Shown here in pieces: positions 33,918-42,356 of a stretch of 64,000 bases of DNA (position 1 is the first letter of the stretch; each line of letters starts with the position of its first letter). The position numbers and the translations under genes are program-made. The DNA is from Falsibacillus albus (GTDB taxonomy: Bacteria; Bacillota; Bacilli; Bacillales; DSM-25281). The notes below the pieces were generated by a model. That model was not told the origin of the DNA, did not search any database, and saw only the letters and a list, made by a program, of their open reading frames with translations. The DNA is taken from contig NZ_RCVZ01000007.1 of the NCBI RefSeq assembly GCF_003668575.1, forward strand, positions 124,001 to 188,000, given 5' to 3'.

Positions 33918-35276
33918 GTGCAGCAATCACATTTGATTAAACCACTGTTGGATGCAGATTATCCATTAGCGGATCATGGGAAGGGAATTTTCATCTATGA
34001 TTCTGATGGTAAAGATTACTTGGATGCATGCTCAGGTGCCGTGACGGCGAATATTGGTCATGGGATGAAGGAAATCATTGATGCCATTCAAAAGCAGGCT
34101 GAAAAAATTGCATTCGTCTATCGTTCTCAATTTACAAATGAGGCAGCCGAGAAGCTATCCTCATTGTTGGCAGAAAAGACGGACAATCATCTGAATTGGA
34201 CATTTTTTGTGAACAGCGGATCGGAAGCCACTGAAACTGCAATTAAAATAGCGCTTCAACATTGGTTAGAAAAAGGAAAACCGAAAAAGACCAAAGTATT
34301 GTCAAGGTGGATGAGCTATCATGGAATAACCTTAGGAGCCCTTTCGATGTCCGGACATTCAGTGAGAAGGGAGAAGTTCACATCTTTGCTGGAAGATTGG
34401 CCGGTGCTTGAACCGCCTTATTGCTATAGATGTCCATATGGTAAGGAATTTCCAACCTGTGGACTGCACTGTGCCGCCCACCTGGAAACGGTTATCAATC
34501 GAGTGGGGGCAGATCAAGTTGCATGCTTGATTGTAGAACCGGTTGTTGGAGCTGCAGGAGGAGCAATCACTCCTCCTGATGGTTATTATGAGAAGTTGAA
34601 ATCCATTTGTGAAAAATATGAGATTTTATTTATAGCAGATGAGGTCATGACAGGGTGCGGAAGAACAGGCGCAATGCTTGCCTTGGATCATTGGGGTGTA
34701 AAGCCGGATATAGCGGCATTGGGAAAAGGGCTAGGGGCAGGGTATGCTCCTATCGCAGCAACGATGGTCAGCGATAAGGTGATGGAACCGATCCAGAATG
34801 GAACCAAATCGATCATGAGCGGCCATACTTTCAGTGCCAATCCTTTATCCTGCGCAACTGCACTCGCGGTCTTACAGTTGATAGATTCAGAAGATCTGCT
34901 CTCAAAGGTCGAAGAAAAAGCGAACTATCTACAAAAGAAATTGAAGAAGCTGCAATCTGAATTTTCCTTTATAGGCGATATTCGTGGAAAGGGGCTCTTA
35001 ATCGGGATGGAATTCGTTAAAGGCATTGAAGCGAAAGAACCATTCCCAAGGGAGTTCATATTCACATCTAAGTTGATAAGCATTGCACAAAAAAATGGCC
35101 TGCTTTTGTATCCAGCGGCAGCCGGTCTCGATGGAAGGCATGGTGATGCTATTATCATCGCTCCCCCGCTAAACATAACAGAAGATGAGATGGATGAATT
35201 GTGTAAAAGACTCAGAGAAGCTTTGCTTGAACTCAATATTGATAACGAAGGAAGCAGGGAGAGGCATGAGCAGTAA
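33918..35276 (+). CDS. yodT: Class III aminotransferase YodT
   Basis: This 452-residue PLP enzyme starts at GTG 33918 behind GGGGGTG. The PLP-binding Lys is in DIAALGKGLGAGYAPIAA, with ADEVMTGCGRTG upstream. In the kam locus it probably transaminates N-acetyl-beta-lysine or a related omega-amino acid, an inference from neighbours. It overlaps yodS by 11 bases. In B. subtilis the yodTSRQP-kamA operon is expressed in the mother cell under sigma-E; no clear sigma-E site was found in front of this gene. Confidence 0.95.
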   Translation: MQQSHLIKPLLDADYPLADHGKGIFIYDSDGKDYLDACSGAVTANIGHGMKEIIDAIQKQAEKIAFVYRSQFTNEAAEKLSSLLAEKTDNHLNWTFFVNSGSEATETAIKIALQHWLEKGKPKKTKVLSRWMSYHGITLGALSMSGHSVRREKFTSLLEDWPVLEPPYCYRCPYGKEFPTCGLHCAAHLETVINRVGADQVACLIVEPVVGAAGGAITPPDGYYEKLKSICEKYEILFIADEVMTGCGRTGAMLALDHWGVKPDIAALGKGLGAGYAPIAATMVSDKVMEPIQNGTKSIMSGHTFSANPLSCATALAVLQLIDSEDLLSKVEEKANYLQKKLKKLQSEFSFIGDIRGKGLLIGMEFVKGIEAKEPFPREFIFTSKLISIAQKNGLLLYPAAAGLDGRHGDAIIIAPPLNITEDEMDELCKRLREALLELNIDNEGSRERHEQ

Positions 35277-35964
35277 ATTTAATAAAGTGGTATCGCTCGA
35301 TGAAGCCATGGATCATTTTTATGATGGCATGTCCATCATGTTTGGAGGCTTCGGCGGAGTTGGATCGCCGCCAACTTTGATAAAAGGGATATTAAAGAAG
35401 GGGTGCAAAGATTTGCTGCTGATCGGGAATGATACAGGATTCCCTCAAATCGGCATCGGGCAATTAATCACTCAGAATAGGGCAAAAAAAGTTGTTGCCT
35501 CACATATCGGGTCCAATCCAATTGCGGGAGAGTTGATGGAAAGAGGAGAAATGGAAGTGGAATTTTCACCTCAGGGAATCCTTGCAGAACGAATCAGGGC
35601 GGGTGGAATGGGTATAGAAGGTATCGTAACGGAAATAGGAAAAGAAAATTCATGGATAAGCGGCGGAAAGCCAACTTTTAAGCTTAATGGGGTAGACTGC
35701 CTTGTTGAAAGCGCATTGACAGCAGATGTAAGCATTGTTTTTGCAAAAAAAGCCGACACTTTTGGGAATTTGATTTTTGATAAAAGTGCCAGGAACACAA
35801 ACCCTTTAGTAGCGATGGCGGGGAACAAGACCATCGTTGAAGCAGAAGAAATCGTCCCATACGGTTCATTGGACCCGGAATCAATCATCACTCCGGGGGT
35901 GTTCGTAAATATGATAATTCCTTCGGAGGGGGTGGATTGGAAATGGGCATGGGAAATGGAATAA
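35266..35964 (+). CDS. yodS: CoA-transferase subunit A (YodS)
   Basis: This 232-residue subunit has the CoA-binding glycine loop FGGFGGVGSPPTLIKGI near residues 25-42, then LLLIGNDTG and the SFG-like SGGKPTFKLNG region. It works with YodR to move CoA from an acyl-CoA donor onto a keto acid. ATG 35266 is chosen because GGGAGAGGC precedes it; an upstream in-frame ATG at 35185 lies within yodT. Its 3' end overlaps yodR by 22 bases. Confidence 0.95.
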   Translation: MSSKFNKVVSLDEAMDHFYDGMSIMFGGFGGVGSPPTLIKGILKKGCKDLLLIGNDTGFPQIGIGQLITQNRAKKVVASHIGSNPIAGELMERGEMEVEFSPQGILAERIRAGGMGIEGIVTEIGKENSWISGGKPTFKLNGVDCLVESALTADVSIVFAKKADTFGNLIFDKSARNTNPLVAMAGNKTIVEAEEIVPYGSLDPESIITPGVFVNMIIPSEGVDWKWAWEME

Positions 35965-36608
35965 AGGATCGGTTGGCAAAAAGGGCTGCTGAAGAAATTG
36001 AAGACGGGATGATTGTCAATTTAGGCATCGGGATCCCATCCCTTGTGCCTAATTTTTTACCTCCTGCAAGGGAGGTGCTGTTTCAAGCGGAGAATGGAAT
36101 ACTTGGGATGGGACAATCGCCGCCGTATTTGAAAGAGGACGAAAATCTGTGCAATGCCGGGGGATTTCCTGTGACTTTGAATGAAGGGGGATCTTTTTTT
36201 GACTCTGCGACAGCTTTCGGGATGATCAGGCGCGGCTATATTGACTTGACCATATTAGGTTCGCTCGAAGTAAGTGAAGAAGGAGATCTTGCCAATTGGA
36301 TCGTGCCAGGGAGAAGAGTGCCAGGCGTTGGTGGAGCCATGGAGCTTGCGGCTAGGGCAAAGAATGTGGTTGTTCTGATGACCCACGTGGATAAGAGAGG
36401 AAATAGCAAATTAGTAAAAAAATGCTCACTGCCCCTAACAGCCCAGCGGTGTGTAAAAAAGGTCATAACAGATTTAGGTGTATTTTCAATCGATGAAAAC
36501 GGGCTTTTGTTAACCGATCTATTTGATCCCCATTCAATCGAAGAAGTAATAGAAAAGACTGATGCCGATTTTAAGGTTGCGAAAGAAATCAGAATGATCA
36601 GAGAATGA
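35943..36608 (+). CDS. yodR: CoA-transferase subunit B (YodR)
   Basis: This subunit of about 221 residues carries the catalytic Glu in LFQAENGILGMG, which forms the glutamyl-CoA intermediate. NLGIGIPSLVPNFL starts the CoA-binding domain. GGAGGGGG (35926 region) precedes a TTG at 35937 and ATGs at 35943 and 35949; spacing favours 35943. Together with YodS it should activate the keto acid made by YodT before thiolytic cleavage; no thiolase gene is in this locus. Confidence 0.95.
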   Translation: MGMGNGIKDRLAKRAAEEIEDGMIVNLGIGIPSLVPNFLPPAREVLFQAENGILGMGQSPPYLKEDENLCNAGGFPVTLNEGGSFFDSATAFGMIRRGYIDLTILGSLEVSEEGDLANWIVPGRRVPGVGGAMELAARAKNVVVLMTHVDKRGNSKLVKKCSLPLTAQRCVKKVITDLGVFSIDENGLLLTDLFDPHSIEEVIEKTDADFKVAKEIRMIRE

Positions 36609-36630
36609 GTGAAAAAAGGGGAGGAAGAGT

Positions 36631-37887
36631 GTGCAAAAGAACATTAAGGCTTGGATGGAATCCAATCGTTCAAATGGCGTGAAGCTGCTGCAAAAACTGG
36701 TTCAGGAAAACAGTACGAGGGGAAATGAATATAACGCACAGGCTGTGATCATTGAAAAATGCAGACAAATGGGGATGCATTTGGATATTTGGGATATGAA
36801 ACGAGAAAATTTGGAGGAACATCCATTTTTTAAGTGCGATCGTGAAAATTTTGAAGGAAATCCTAATGTCTGTGCCGTATGGAAAGGGGGAGGGGGAGGA
36901 AGGTCACTCATATTGAACGGTCATATAGACGTTGTGCCGGCGGGGGACGAAAAAGACTGGGAGATGGACCCTTTTAGCGGCGCAGTTAAGGATGGTAAGC
37001 TGTTCGGAAGGGGTTCGACGGATATGAAAGGCGGGACCGTCAGCTTGCTGCTAGCCATTCAAGCATTGATGGAATTGGGTATTTCATTGAGAGGCGATGT
37101 GATATTCCAAAGCGTGATAGAAGAGGAAAGCGGTGGTTCAGGGACGCTTTCCGCTGTCATGAGGGGCTATAAAGCAGATGGGGCCATCATCCCGGAGCCA
37201 ACCAATATGAAGCTTTTCATCAAACAGCAGGGGTCCATGTGGTTCCGTATCAAAGTCAAAGGAAAATCCTCCCACGGAGGGACGCGGTATGAAGGTGTGA
37301 ATGCCATTGAAAAAGCGGTAAAGGTGGTCGCAGCATTAGGAAAGCTGGAACAAAAAAGGAACGAGAAAATAACCGATCCGTTGTATGAGGGCATCCCGAT
37401 TCCAATCCCTATCAATATTGGCAAAATCGAGAGTGGATCCTGGCCATCCTCTGTTCCAGACTTGGCCATTATTGAAGGAAGAATGGGAGTCGGACCTTCA
37501 GAAAAGATGGAGGATGCGGAAAAAGAACTGGCAGCGTGCATCGATCAAATTTGCCGTGAAGATCGATGGCTGCAGGAGCACCCACTCGAGTTGGAATGGT
37601 TTGGTGGAAGATGGCAGCCTGGCGACCTTGATAAAGGGCATCCACTTGTCGAAACTATCCAGCATTCCTACAAATGTGTGTTGGCGAGGCCTCCAAAAAT
37701 AGAAGCATCCCCATGGGGAACAGATGGAGGGATCTTATCAAAAGGGGCTGACATACCAGTTGTTGTATTTGGTCCAGGAAGGACAGAGGCTGCCCATGAT
37801 GCAAATGAGTATATTGAAATTGATAAAATATTTGAAGCTGCAGAAATTATCGCATTAACGATCATCGATTGGTGTGGTGCAGAATAA
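36631..37887 (+). CDS. yodQ: M20-family deacylase YodQ
   Basis: This 418-residue metallohydrolase of the ArgE/DapE family has LILNGHIDVVPAGD, GRGSTDMKGG and IEEESGGSG in order, which hold two zinc ions. A Gly-rich insert GGGGGG precedes the first motif. It probably removes the acetyl group put on by YodP, late in the pathway. The start is GTG 36631 with GGGGAGGAAG ahead of it. A putative start region for the aldehyde dehydrogenase follows. Confidence 0.93.
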   Translation: MQKNIKAWMESNRSNGVKLLQKLVQENSTRGNEYNAQAVIIEKCRQMGMHLDIWDMKRENLEEHPFFKCDRENFEGNPNVCAVWKGGGGGRSLILNGHIDVVPAGDEKDWEMDPFSGAVKDGKLFGRGSTDMKGGTVSLLLAIQALMELGISLRGDVIFQSVIEEESGGSGTLSAVMRGYKADGAIIPEPTNMKLFIKQQGSMWFRIKVKGKSSHGGTRYEGVNAIEKAVKVVAALGKLEQKRNEKITDPLYEGIPIPIPINIGKIESGSWPSSVPDLAIIEGRMGVGPSEKMEDAEKELAACIDQICREDRWLQEHPLELEWFGGRWQPGDLDKGHPLVETIQHSYKCVLARPPKIEASPWGTDGGILSKGADIPVVVFGPGRTEAAHDANEYIEIDKIFEAAEIIALTIIDWCGAE

Positions 37888-37992
37888 TCGCTTAAAGTGA
37901 CAGCTGTTGGAATGATATTTGAAATAAAGGGTATACATTCTATAGGGCAAAAGACAAGTGAGGATGTAGAAAAATTTGATGAACTTCCTCCC

Positions 37993-38001
37993 TGATATAA
38001 T
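37993..38001 (+). promoter_or_regulatory. Extended -10 promoter of aldehyde dehydrogenase
   Basis: TGATATAAT (37993-38001) is an extended -10 element. Upstream, TGATATT (37913-37919), 12 bases, TATACATT (37932-37939) resembles a sigma-E promoter with spacing two bases short of consensus. Confidence 0.5.
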
Positions 38002-38070
38002 AAACGCAGAATGAAAAATTGCCTGATTGTAGAAATGATAATTTAACGATTACATAAGGAGGAAATCGAA

Positions 38071-39489
38071 ATGAAACAAAACCTTTGGATTAATGGGGAA
38101 TACTTAGGAACGAAGGAGTATTCCGACCTGCGTGCCCCGTTTGATCAATCGATGATTGCAGCAGTTGCAGCAGCTGACGAAGATCAAGTGAAGCTGGCCA
38201 TAGATGCTGCTGATAAAGCTTTTTTGGATATGAAGGAAATGCCGGCATTCAAACGAGCTGAGATCTTGGAGAAAGTTGTTCAATTAATTGAAAAGGACCG
38301 TAAAGAATGTGCGGAAATCATCGCAAAGGAAGCATCAAAGCCATTGAAGGCTGCATTAGCCGAGGTGGACAGGACAATCATGACCTATAAATTTGCTGCT
38401 ATCGAGGCAAGGAAAATATATGGGGAAACGATTCCCATGGATGCGGCACCAGGCGGCGAAGGAAGGATGGGATACACGGTCCGGGAGCCGCTTGGGGTAA
38501 TAGCAGCCATCACCCCGTTTAACTTTCCAATGAACCTGGTAGCACATAAAGTCGGTCCCGCAATTGCTGCAGGTAATTCAGTTGTGTTAAAACCCGCAAG
38601 CCAAACTCCACTATCAGCTTATAAGATTGCTGATTATTTCCATCAGGCCGGCTTGCCTGCTGGTGCACTGAACGTAGTGACAGGAAGCGGGAAAAAAATC
38701 GGCGGCATGTTGATTTCCGATGACCGGATCAAGATGGTCACGTTCACAGGGAGCCCAAGTGTCGGCAAATGGATAAGGGAAAATGCAGGATTAAAAAGAG
38801 TGACATTAGAACTGGGGTCCAATTCAGCTGTCATTATTGATGAAAACACTCATATAGATGATGCAATCCCTCGAATGGTGACCGGCGCATTTACTTTCCA
38901 GGGACAAGTATGCATTTCCGTCCAGCGGATCTTCGTTCATCAATCCAAGTATGAGGATTTCGCTGCCAAGTTTGTGGAAGAAACAAAAAATTTAACTCTT
39001 GGAAATCCACTCGATGAAAACACGGATGTTGCAGCCATGATTTCTCCCGAAGATGTGAAACGGGCAATGGATTGGATCGAAAGTGCAGCAGACAAAGGAG
39101 CGGAAGTGGCATGCGGAGGGAATGTAAAAGATTATATGCTGGAGCCTACAGTATTATTGAATGTTCCGCTGGATGAAAAAGTATCGTGTGAAGAAGTCTT
39201 TGCTCCCGTTGTCCATATTAATTCTTTTGAAACTTTCGAAGAAGCCATACAGCTGGTCAATCAATCTCAATACGGGCTGCAGGCAGGGGTCTTTACGAAT
39301 GATCTCCAATCTGCCTTCAAGGCAGCAAAAGAGCTTCATGTGGGCGGTGTAATCATCAATGACATTCCAACCTTCAGGGTAGATCACATGCCGTATGGGG
39401 GAGTGAAGATGAGTGGAATGGGCAGAGAAGGAATTAAATATGCCGTAGAAGAAATGACTGAACTCAAGCTCGTTAGTTTTAAACTATAG
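38071..39489 (+). CDS. NAD(P)-dependent aldehyde dehydrogenase
   Basis: This 472-residue enzyme has the family layout: ITPFNFPMNLVAHKVGPAIAAGN, TFTGSPSVGKWI in the cofactor region, general-base Glu in LELGSN, and catalytic Cys in FQGQVCISVQR. The N-terminal GEYLGTKEYSDLRAPFDQ is typical. Position between yodQ and yodP suggests it oxidises a 4-carbon semialdehyde such as succinate semialdehyde from a GABA-like product; the sequence alone does not fix the substrate. AAGGAGGAAATCG precedes its ATG. Confidence 0.92.
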   Translation: MKQNLWINGEYLGTKEYSDLRAPFDQSMIAAVAAADEDQVKLAIDAADKAFLDMKEMPAFKRAEILEKVVQLIEKDRKECAEIIAKEASKPLKAALAEVDRTIMTYKFAAIEARKIYGETIPMDAAPGGEGRMGYTVREPLGVIAAITPFNFPMNLVAHKVGPAIAAGNSVVLKPASQTPLSAYKIADYFHQAGLPAGALNVVTGSGKKIGGMLISDDRIKMVTFTGSPSVGKWIRENAGLKRVTLELGSNSAVIIDENTHIDDAIPRMVTGAFTFQGQVCISVQRIFVHQSKYEDFAAKFVEETKNLTLGNPLDENTDVAAMISPEDVKRAMDWIESAADKGAEVACGGNVKDYMLEPTVLLNVPLDEKVSCEEVFAPVVHINSFETFEEAIQLVNQSQYGLQAGVFTNDLQSAFKAAKELHVGGVIINDIPTFRVDHMPYGGVKMSGMGREGIKYAVEEMTELKLVSFKL

Positions 39490-39567
39490 GGTGCTTGCAA
39501 AGCATCCTTGAACGCCTTGGATGAATCGCAAAGACTATCAGAAATAGACTAAAAGAAATAGATAAGG

Positions 39568-39640
39568 CTGGCAGCATCCACATGTCCCTTCTTTTCATGA
39601 AAATGGCGGGAAGAGTTAGTCGGATGTGCCAGTTTTTTTA
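39568..39640 (+). terminator. Compound terminator directly upstream of yodP
   Basis: CTGGCAGCATCC (39568-39579) pairs with GGATGTGCCAG (39622-39632) with one bulged G. TCCC/GGGA and TTTTCATGAAAA pair inside. Seven Ts follow. The yodP binding site GGGAGGGG starts at 39641, leaving no promoter space. Confidence 0.85.
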
Positions 39641-39653
39641 GGGAGGGGAAACC

Positions 39654-40517
39654 GTGCAGCAAAAAAAATCATTATCAAAATCAACATTTTGGGCAAATAT
39701 TTATGTGGATGAATTAAATAATAGGATAAGAGTCGATGATTTTCGTGGGGAGATAACATCGATAATGAGATGCCTTGAGGAAGAATTCTCATCACCGAAA
39801 TTTGAAAAGTTCATTATGAAAGCAAGGATGGAAAACCTGAATGAATTGATATCGGCTGGTTTCACATTGGAAGCTGTGATTGATCGCTACTTTAATGGAA
39901 GCAACGCATATTTAATGGCGAAGTACAGGGGCGATGATCGAAGGAACAGTAAGAATTGGGTGAAGGAAGAATACATTCTGGAACAAGTATTAAAAGAAGA
40001 AAGGCAATTTGGATTTCACTCAGAAAAACCTGGAATCACGATGAGGATGGCCGAAAAGGTGGATGCCCCCCTTCTTGCCAGCCTTTATAGAAAAGTTTTT
40101 GCCGTCTATCCAGTACCAATCCATGAAGCCAGCTACATCAGTAAGTCGATGGATGAAGGTTCAATCTTCTATTGTATTGAAAAAGATGGCCAGATTATTA
40201 GCGCTGCCTCAGCTGAGATCAGTATGATCAATCATAATGCGGAATTGACGGATTGTGCGACGCTTCCAGATTTTCGAAAAGGAGGGCTGATGAAGGATTT
40301 ATTATTGGCCTTGGAGGAAGAACTTAGGAAGAGGCGCATTTTTTGCTGCTATACAATAGCAAGGTCATTGTCATTTGGAATGAACATGGCTTTTTATCAG
40401 CTTGGTTACGAATACCGTGGGCGATTGGTCAATAATTGTTACATTTATGATAAGCTTGAAGATATGAATGTATGGGTAAAAGATTTAAGCACTGCCGAAA
40501 AATCGGCACTAACATGA
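39654..40517 (+). CDS. yodP: Beta-lysine N6-acetyltransferase YodP (AblB)
   Basis: This 287-residue protein has a unique N-terminal domain of about 120 residues (FWANIYVDELNNRIRVDDF, FYFNGSNAYLMAKY-like) and a C-terminal GNAT domain with LPDFRKGGLMKDLLLALEEEL for acetyl-CoA binding. In organisms with KamA/AblA and AblB the product is N6-acetyl-beta-lysine. In B. subtilis it feeds lysine degradation. The start is GTG 39654 behind GGGAGGGG, directly after the terminator-like hairpin. Confidence 0.93.
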   Translation: MQQKKSLSKSTFWANIYVDELNNRIRVDDFRGEITSIMRCLEEEFSSPKFEKFIMKARMENLNELISAGFTLEAVIDRYFNGSNAYLMAKYRGDDRRNSKNWVKEEYILEQVLKEERQFGFHSEKPGITMRMAEKVDAPLLASLYRKVFAVYPVPIHEASYISKSMDEGSIFYCIEKDGQIISAASAEISMINHNAELTDCATLPDFRKGGLMKDLLLALEEELRKRRIFCCYTIARSLSFGMNMAFYQLGYEYRGRLVNNCYIYDKLEDMNVWVKDLSTAEKSALT

Positions 40518-40572
40518 CAGAATTTCAGCACTTGCTCATAAAAATAATACAAGGGGGGGGCAGGTGAAAGGA

Positions 40573-41970
40573 ATGAACTCTGATTGGCAATCTATTTTTC
40601 AAACCATCATTAATCAATTGGATGAAGGGATACACGTCGTGGATCTGGAAGGAAGAACCGTGCTCTATAATGAGGCAGCAGCCAACCATGATGGCATGCA
40701 GGTGGGCGAATTGGCTGGTGCACATATATTGGAAGCCTTTCCTTCGTTGACAGTTGATACAAGTACCCTCCTTCATGTCATTGAAACAGGAAAAACCTTA
40801 AAGGATGTTCCGCAGTCCTATGTCAATGTCCATGGAAAATGGATTGAAACCGTCAATACAACCTTTCCTCTATACCATGAAGGCAAGATGGTCGGAGCAG
40901 CTGAAATCGCGAAAGACTTTTCCAAACTGAGGAGAATGTCAGAGCAATTGATAGAGCTTCAAGATATTGCGAAACAAAAAAGAAAGAACAAAGAAGAAAA
41001 CAGCTCCATCAAATACAACTTCCCGGATATAAAAACCATTGACCCGTATTTAATGAAGCAGATACAGCTTGCTAAAAAATCAGCACTATCCGATTCTCCT
41101 GTTTTTGTATACGGCGAGAGCGGTGTAGGCAAGGAATTATTTGTCCAGTCGATACATGCCGCGTCATTACGTTCACAGCAGCCCTTCATTGCTCAAAATT
41201 GTGCATCGCTCCCTGAAAGTTTATTGGACAGTATATTATTCGGAACTTCGAAAGGCAGCTATACCGGTGCGATTGACCGACCTGGATTATTTGAAGTTGC
41301 GAGCGGAGGTACATTGTTTCTGGATGAGCTGCATGCGATGCCATTAGAGCTTCAAGCAAAGCTCCTTAGAGTATTGGAAGAAAAGGAGATACGAAGAATA
41401 GGCTCGACCAAATCCATCCCAGTAGATGTTCGCATCATAGCTGCAATGAATTTGGACCCACAGATGGCCATGGAAAAAAAACAACTCCGTCCGGATCTGT
41501 TTTACCGCTTGAATGTATTTTCATTTTATTTGCCTCCACTGCGCAAAAGGATCAAGGATATCCATTTGTTGACGAATCATTTTATTGATCATTTTAATGA
41601 CTTATTAAAGAAGCGTATTGAAGGGCTCGACCCACATTTGCGAATGTTTTTTGAAGAATATCCATGGAATGGGAATGTCAGGGAATTAAAGCATACGATT
41701 GAATTCATGATGAACTTCGTGGACGTCGGGAAACTATCCATCGAAGACCTTCCTCCTACCATGATCCATCTTTCAGAACAACATCCCCTCCCTGATCAAA
41801 GTATGCCTTCCTTGAAGGATTATTTGGTTCTAAAGGAAAAACAATTTATTGAAAAAGCGCTTAGGAAAGGAAAAGGAAATGTCTCAAAAGCAGCCTCACT
41901 GCTTTCCATCCCAAGACAGACATTGCAATATAAAATAAAAAAATATTCGATTGCCGATGACAACTGTTGA
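40573..41970 (+). CDS. kamR: Sigma-54 activator of kamA (KamR-like, PAS-AAA-Fis)
   Basis: This regulator of about 465 residues has an N-terminal PAS domain (about 1-115), an AAA+ domain with GESGVGKELF and FLDELHAM, and a C-terminal Fis helix-turn-helix (NVSKAASLLSIPRQTLQYKI). The sigma-54 contact loop is GSYTGA instead of GAFTGA. Genes of this layout beside kamA were described in B. thuringiensis as kamR, acting with SigL. It lies directly upstream of a perfect -24/-12 promoter. GTG 40564 is an alternative start. Confidence 0.9.
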   Translation: MNSDWQSIFQTIINQLDEGIHVVDLEGRTVLYNEAAANHDGMQVGELAGAHILEAFPSLTVDTSTLLHVIETGKTLKDVPQSYVNVHGKWIETVNTTFPLYHEGKMVGAAEIAKDFSKLRRMSEQLIELQDIAKQKRKNKEENSSIKYNFPDIKTIDPYLMKQIQLAKKSALSDSPVFVYGESGVGKELFVQSIHAASLRSQQPFIAQNCASLPESLLDSILFGTSKGSYTGAIDRPGLFEVASGGTLFLDELHAMPLELQAKLLRVLEEKEIRRIGSTKSIPVDVRIIAAMNLDPQMAMEKKQLRPDLFYRLNVFSFYLPPLRKRIKDIHLLTNHFIDHFNDLLKKRIEGLDPHLRMFFEEYPWNGNVRELKHTIEFMMNFVDVGKLSIEDLPPTMIHLSEQHPLPDQSMPSLKDYLVLKEKQFIEKALRKGKGNVSKAASLLSIPRQTLQYKIKKYSIADDNC

Positions 41971-42083
41971 AAAATAAGCAGTCTAGACATCCTATAATAG
42001 GAATTCAGAAAATATCTCTTATTTTAGACAATTTTCTAATTGATTTCTTAAAATATGGTTTGTGAATAAACCTGTTACCCGTT

Positions 42084-42165
42084 CCTTTCCGCGGGGAGGG
42101 ATGGGAGCCTCTTCGGCTTCGCCTGCGGAAAGCGTCCGCACGCACTGGAAATCAGTCAAAGTACA
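42084..42165. repeat. GC-rich intergenic repeat remnant, hairpin type
   Basis: TTTCCGC (42086-42092) pairs with GCGGAAA (42125-42131), enclosing AGCC/GGCT. It then continues GCGTCCGC and TGGAAATCAG like the right arm of the dispersed repeats. It lies between kamR and its terminator. Confidence 0.6.
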
Positions 42166-42209
42166 ATCATAAGAGAAAAATTCAATCTTATTCAAATTGT
42201 AAAAAAGTT

Positions 42210-42237
42210 ACTGCTGAAAATTCGGCAGTTTTTTTAT
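42210..42237 (+). terminator. Terminator of kamR
   Basis: ACTGCTGA (42210-42217) pairs with TTCGGCAGT (ending 42229), followed by T-run. It separates kamR from the kamA promoter. Confidence 0.85.
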
Positions 42238-42301
42238 GTTTTATGACAACACCAAACCGGTAAATTCTTCATAGCCTAGTAATATACAAGTAATTATTAT
42301 G

Positions 42302-42318
42302 TTGGCACGATTATTGCA
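42302..42318 (+). promoter_or_regulatory. Sigma-54 (-24/-12) promoter of kamA
   Basis: TTGGCACGATTATTGCA has GG at 42304-42305 and GC at 42316-42317, exactly ten bases apart, as the sigma-54 consensus YTGGCACGNNNNTTGCW requires. The start would be near 42329. The kamA ribosome binding site lies about 16 bases later. Confidence 0.93.
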
Positions 42319-42356
42319 TATAGAAGATAAGGCTTATTTTTATTGGAGGGTTGTTC

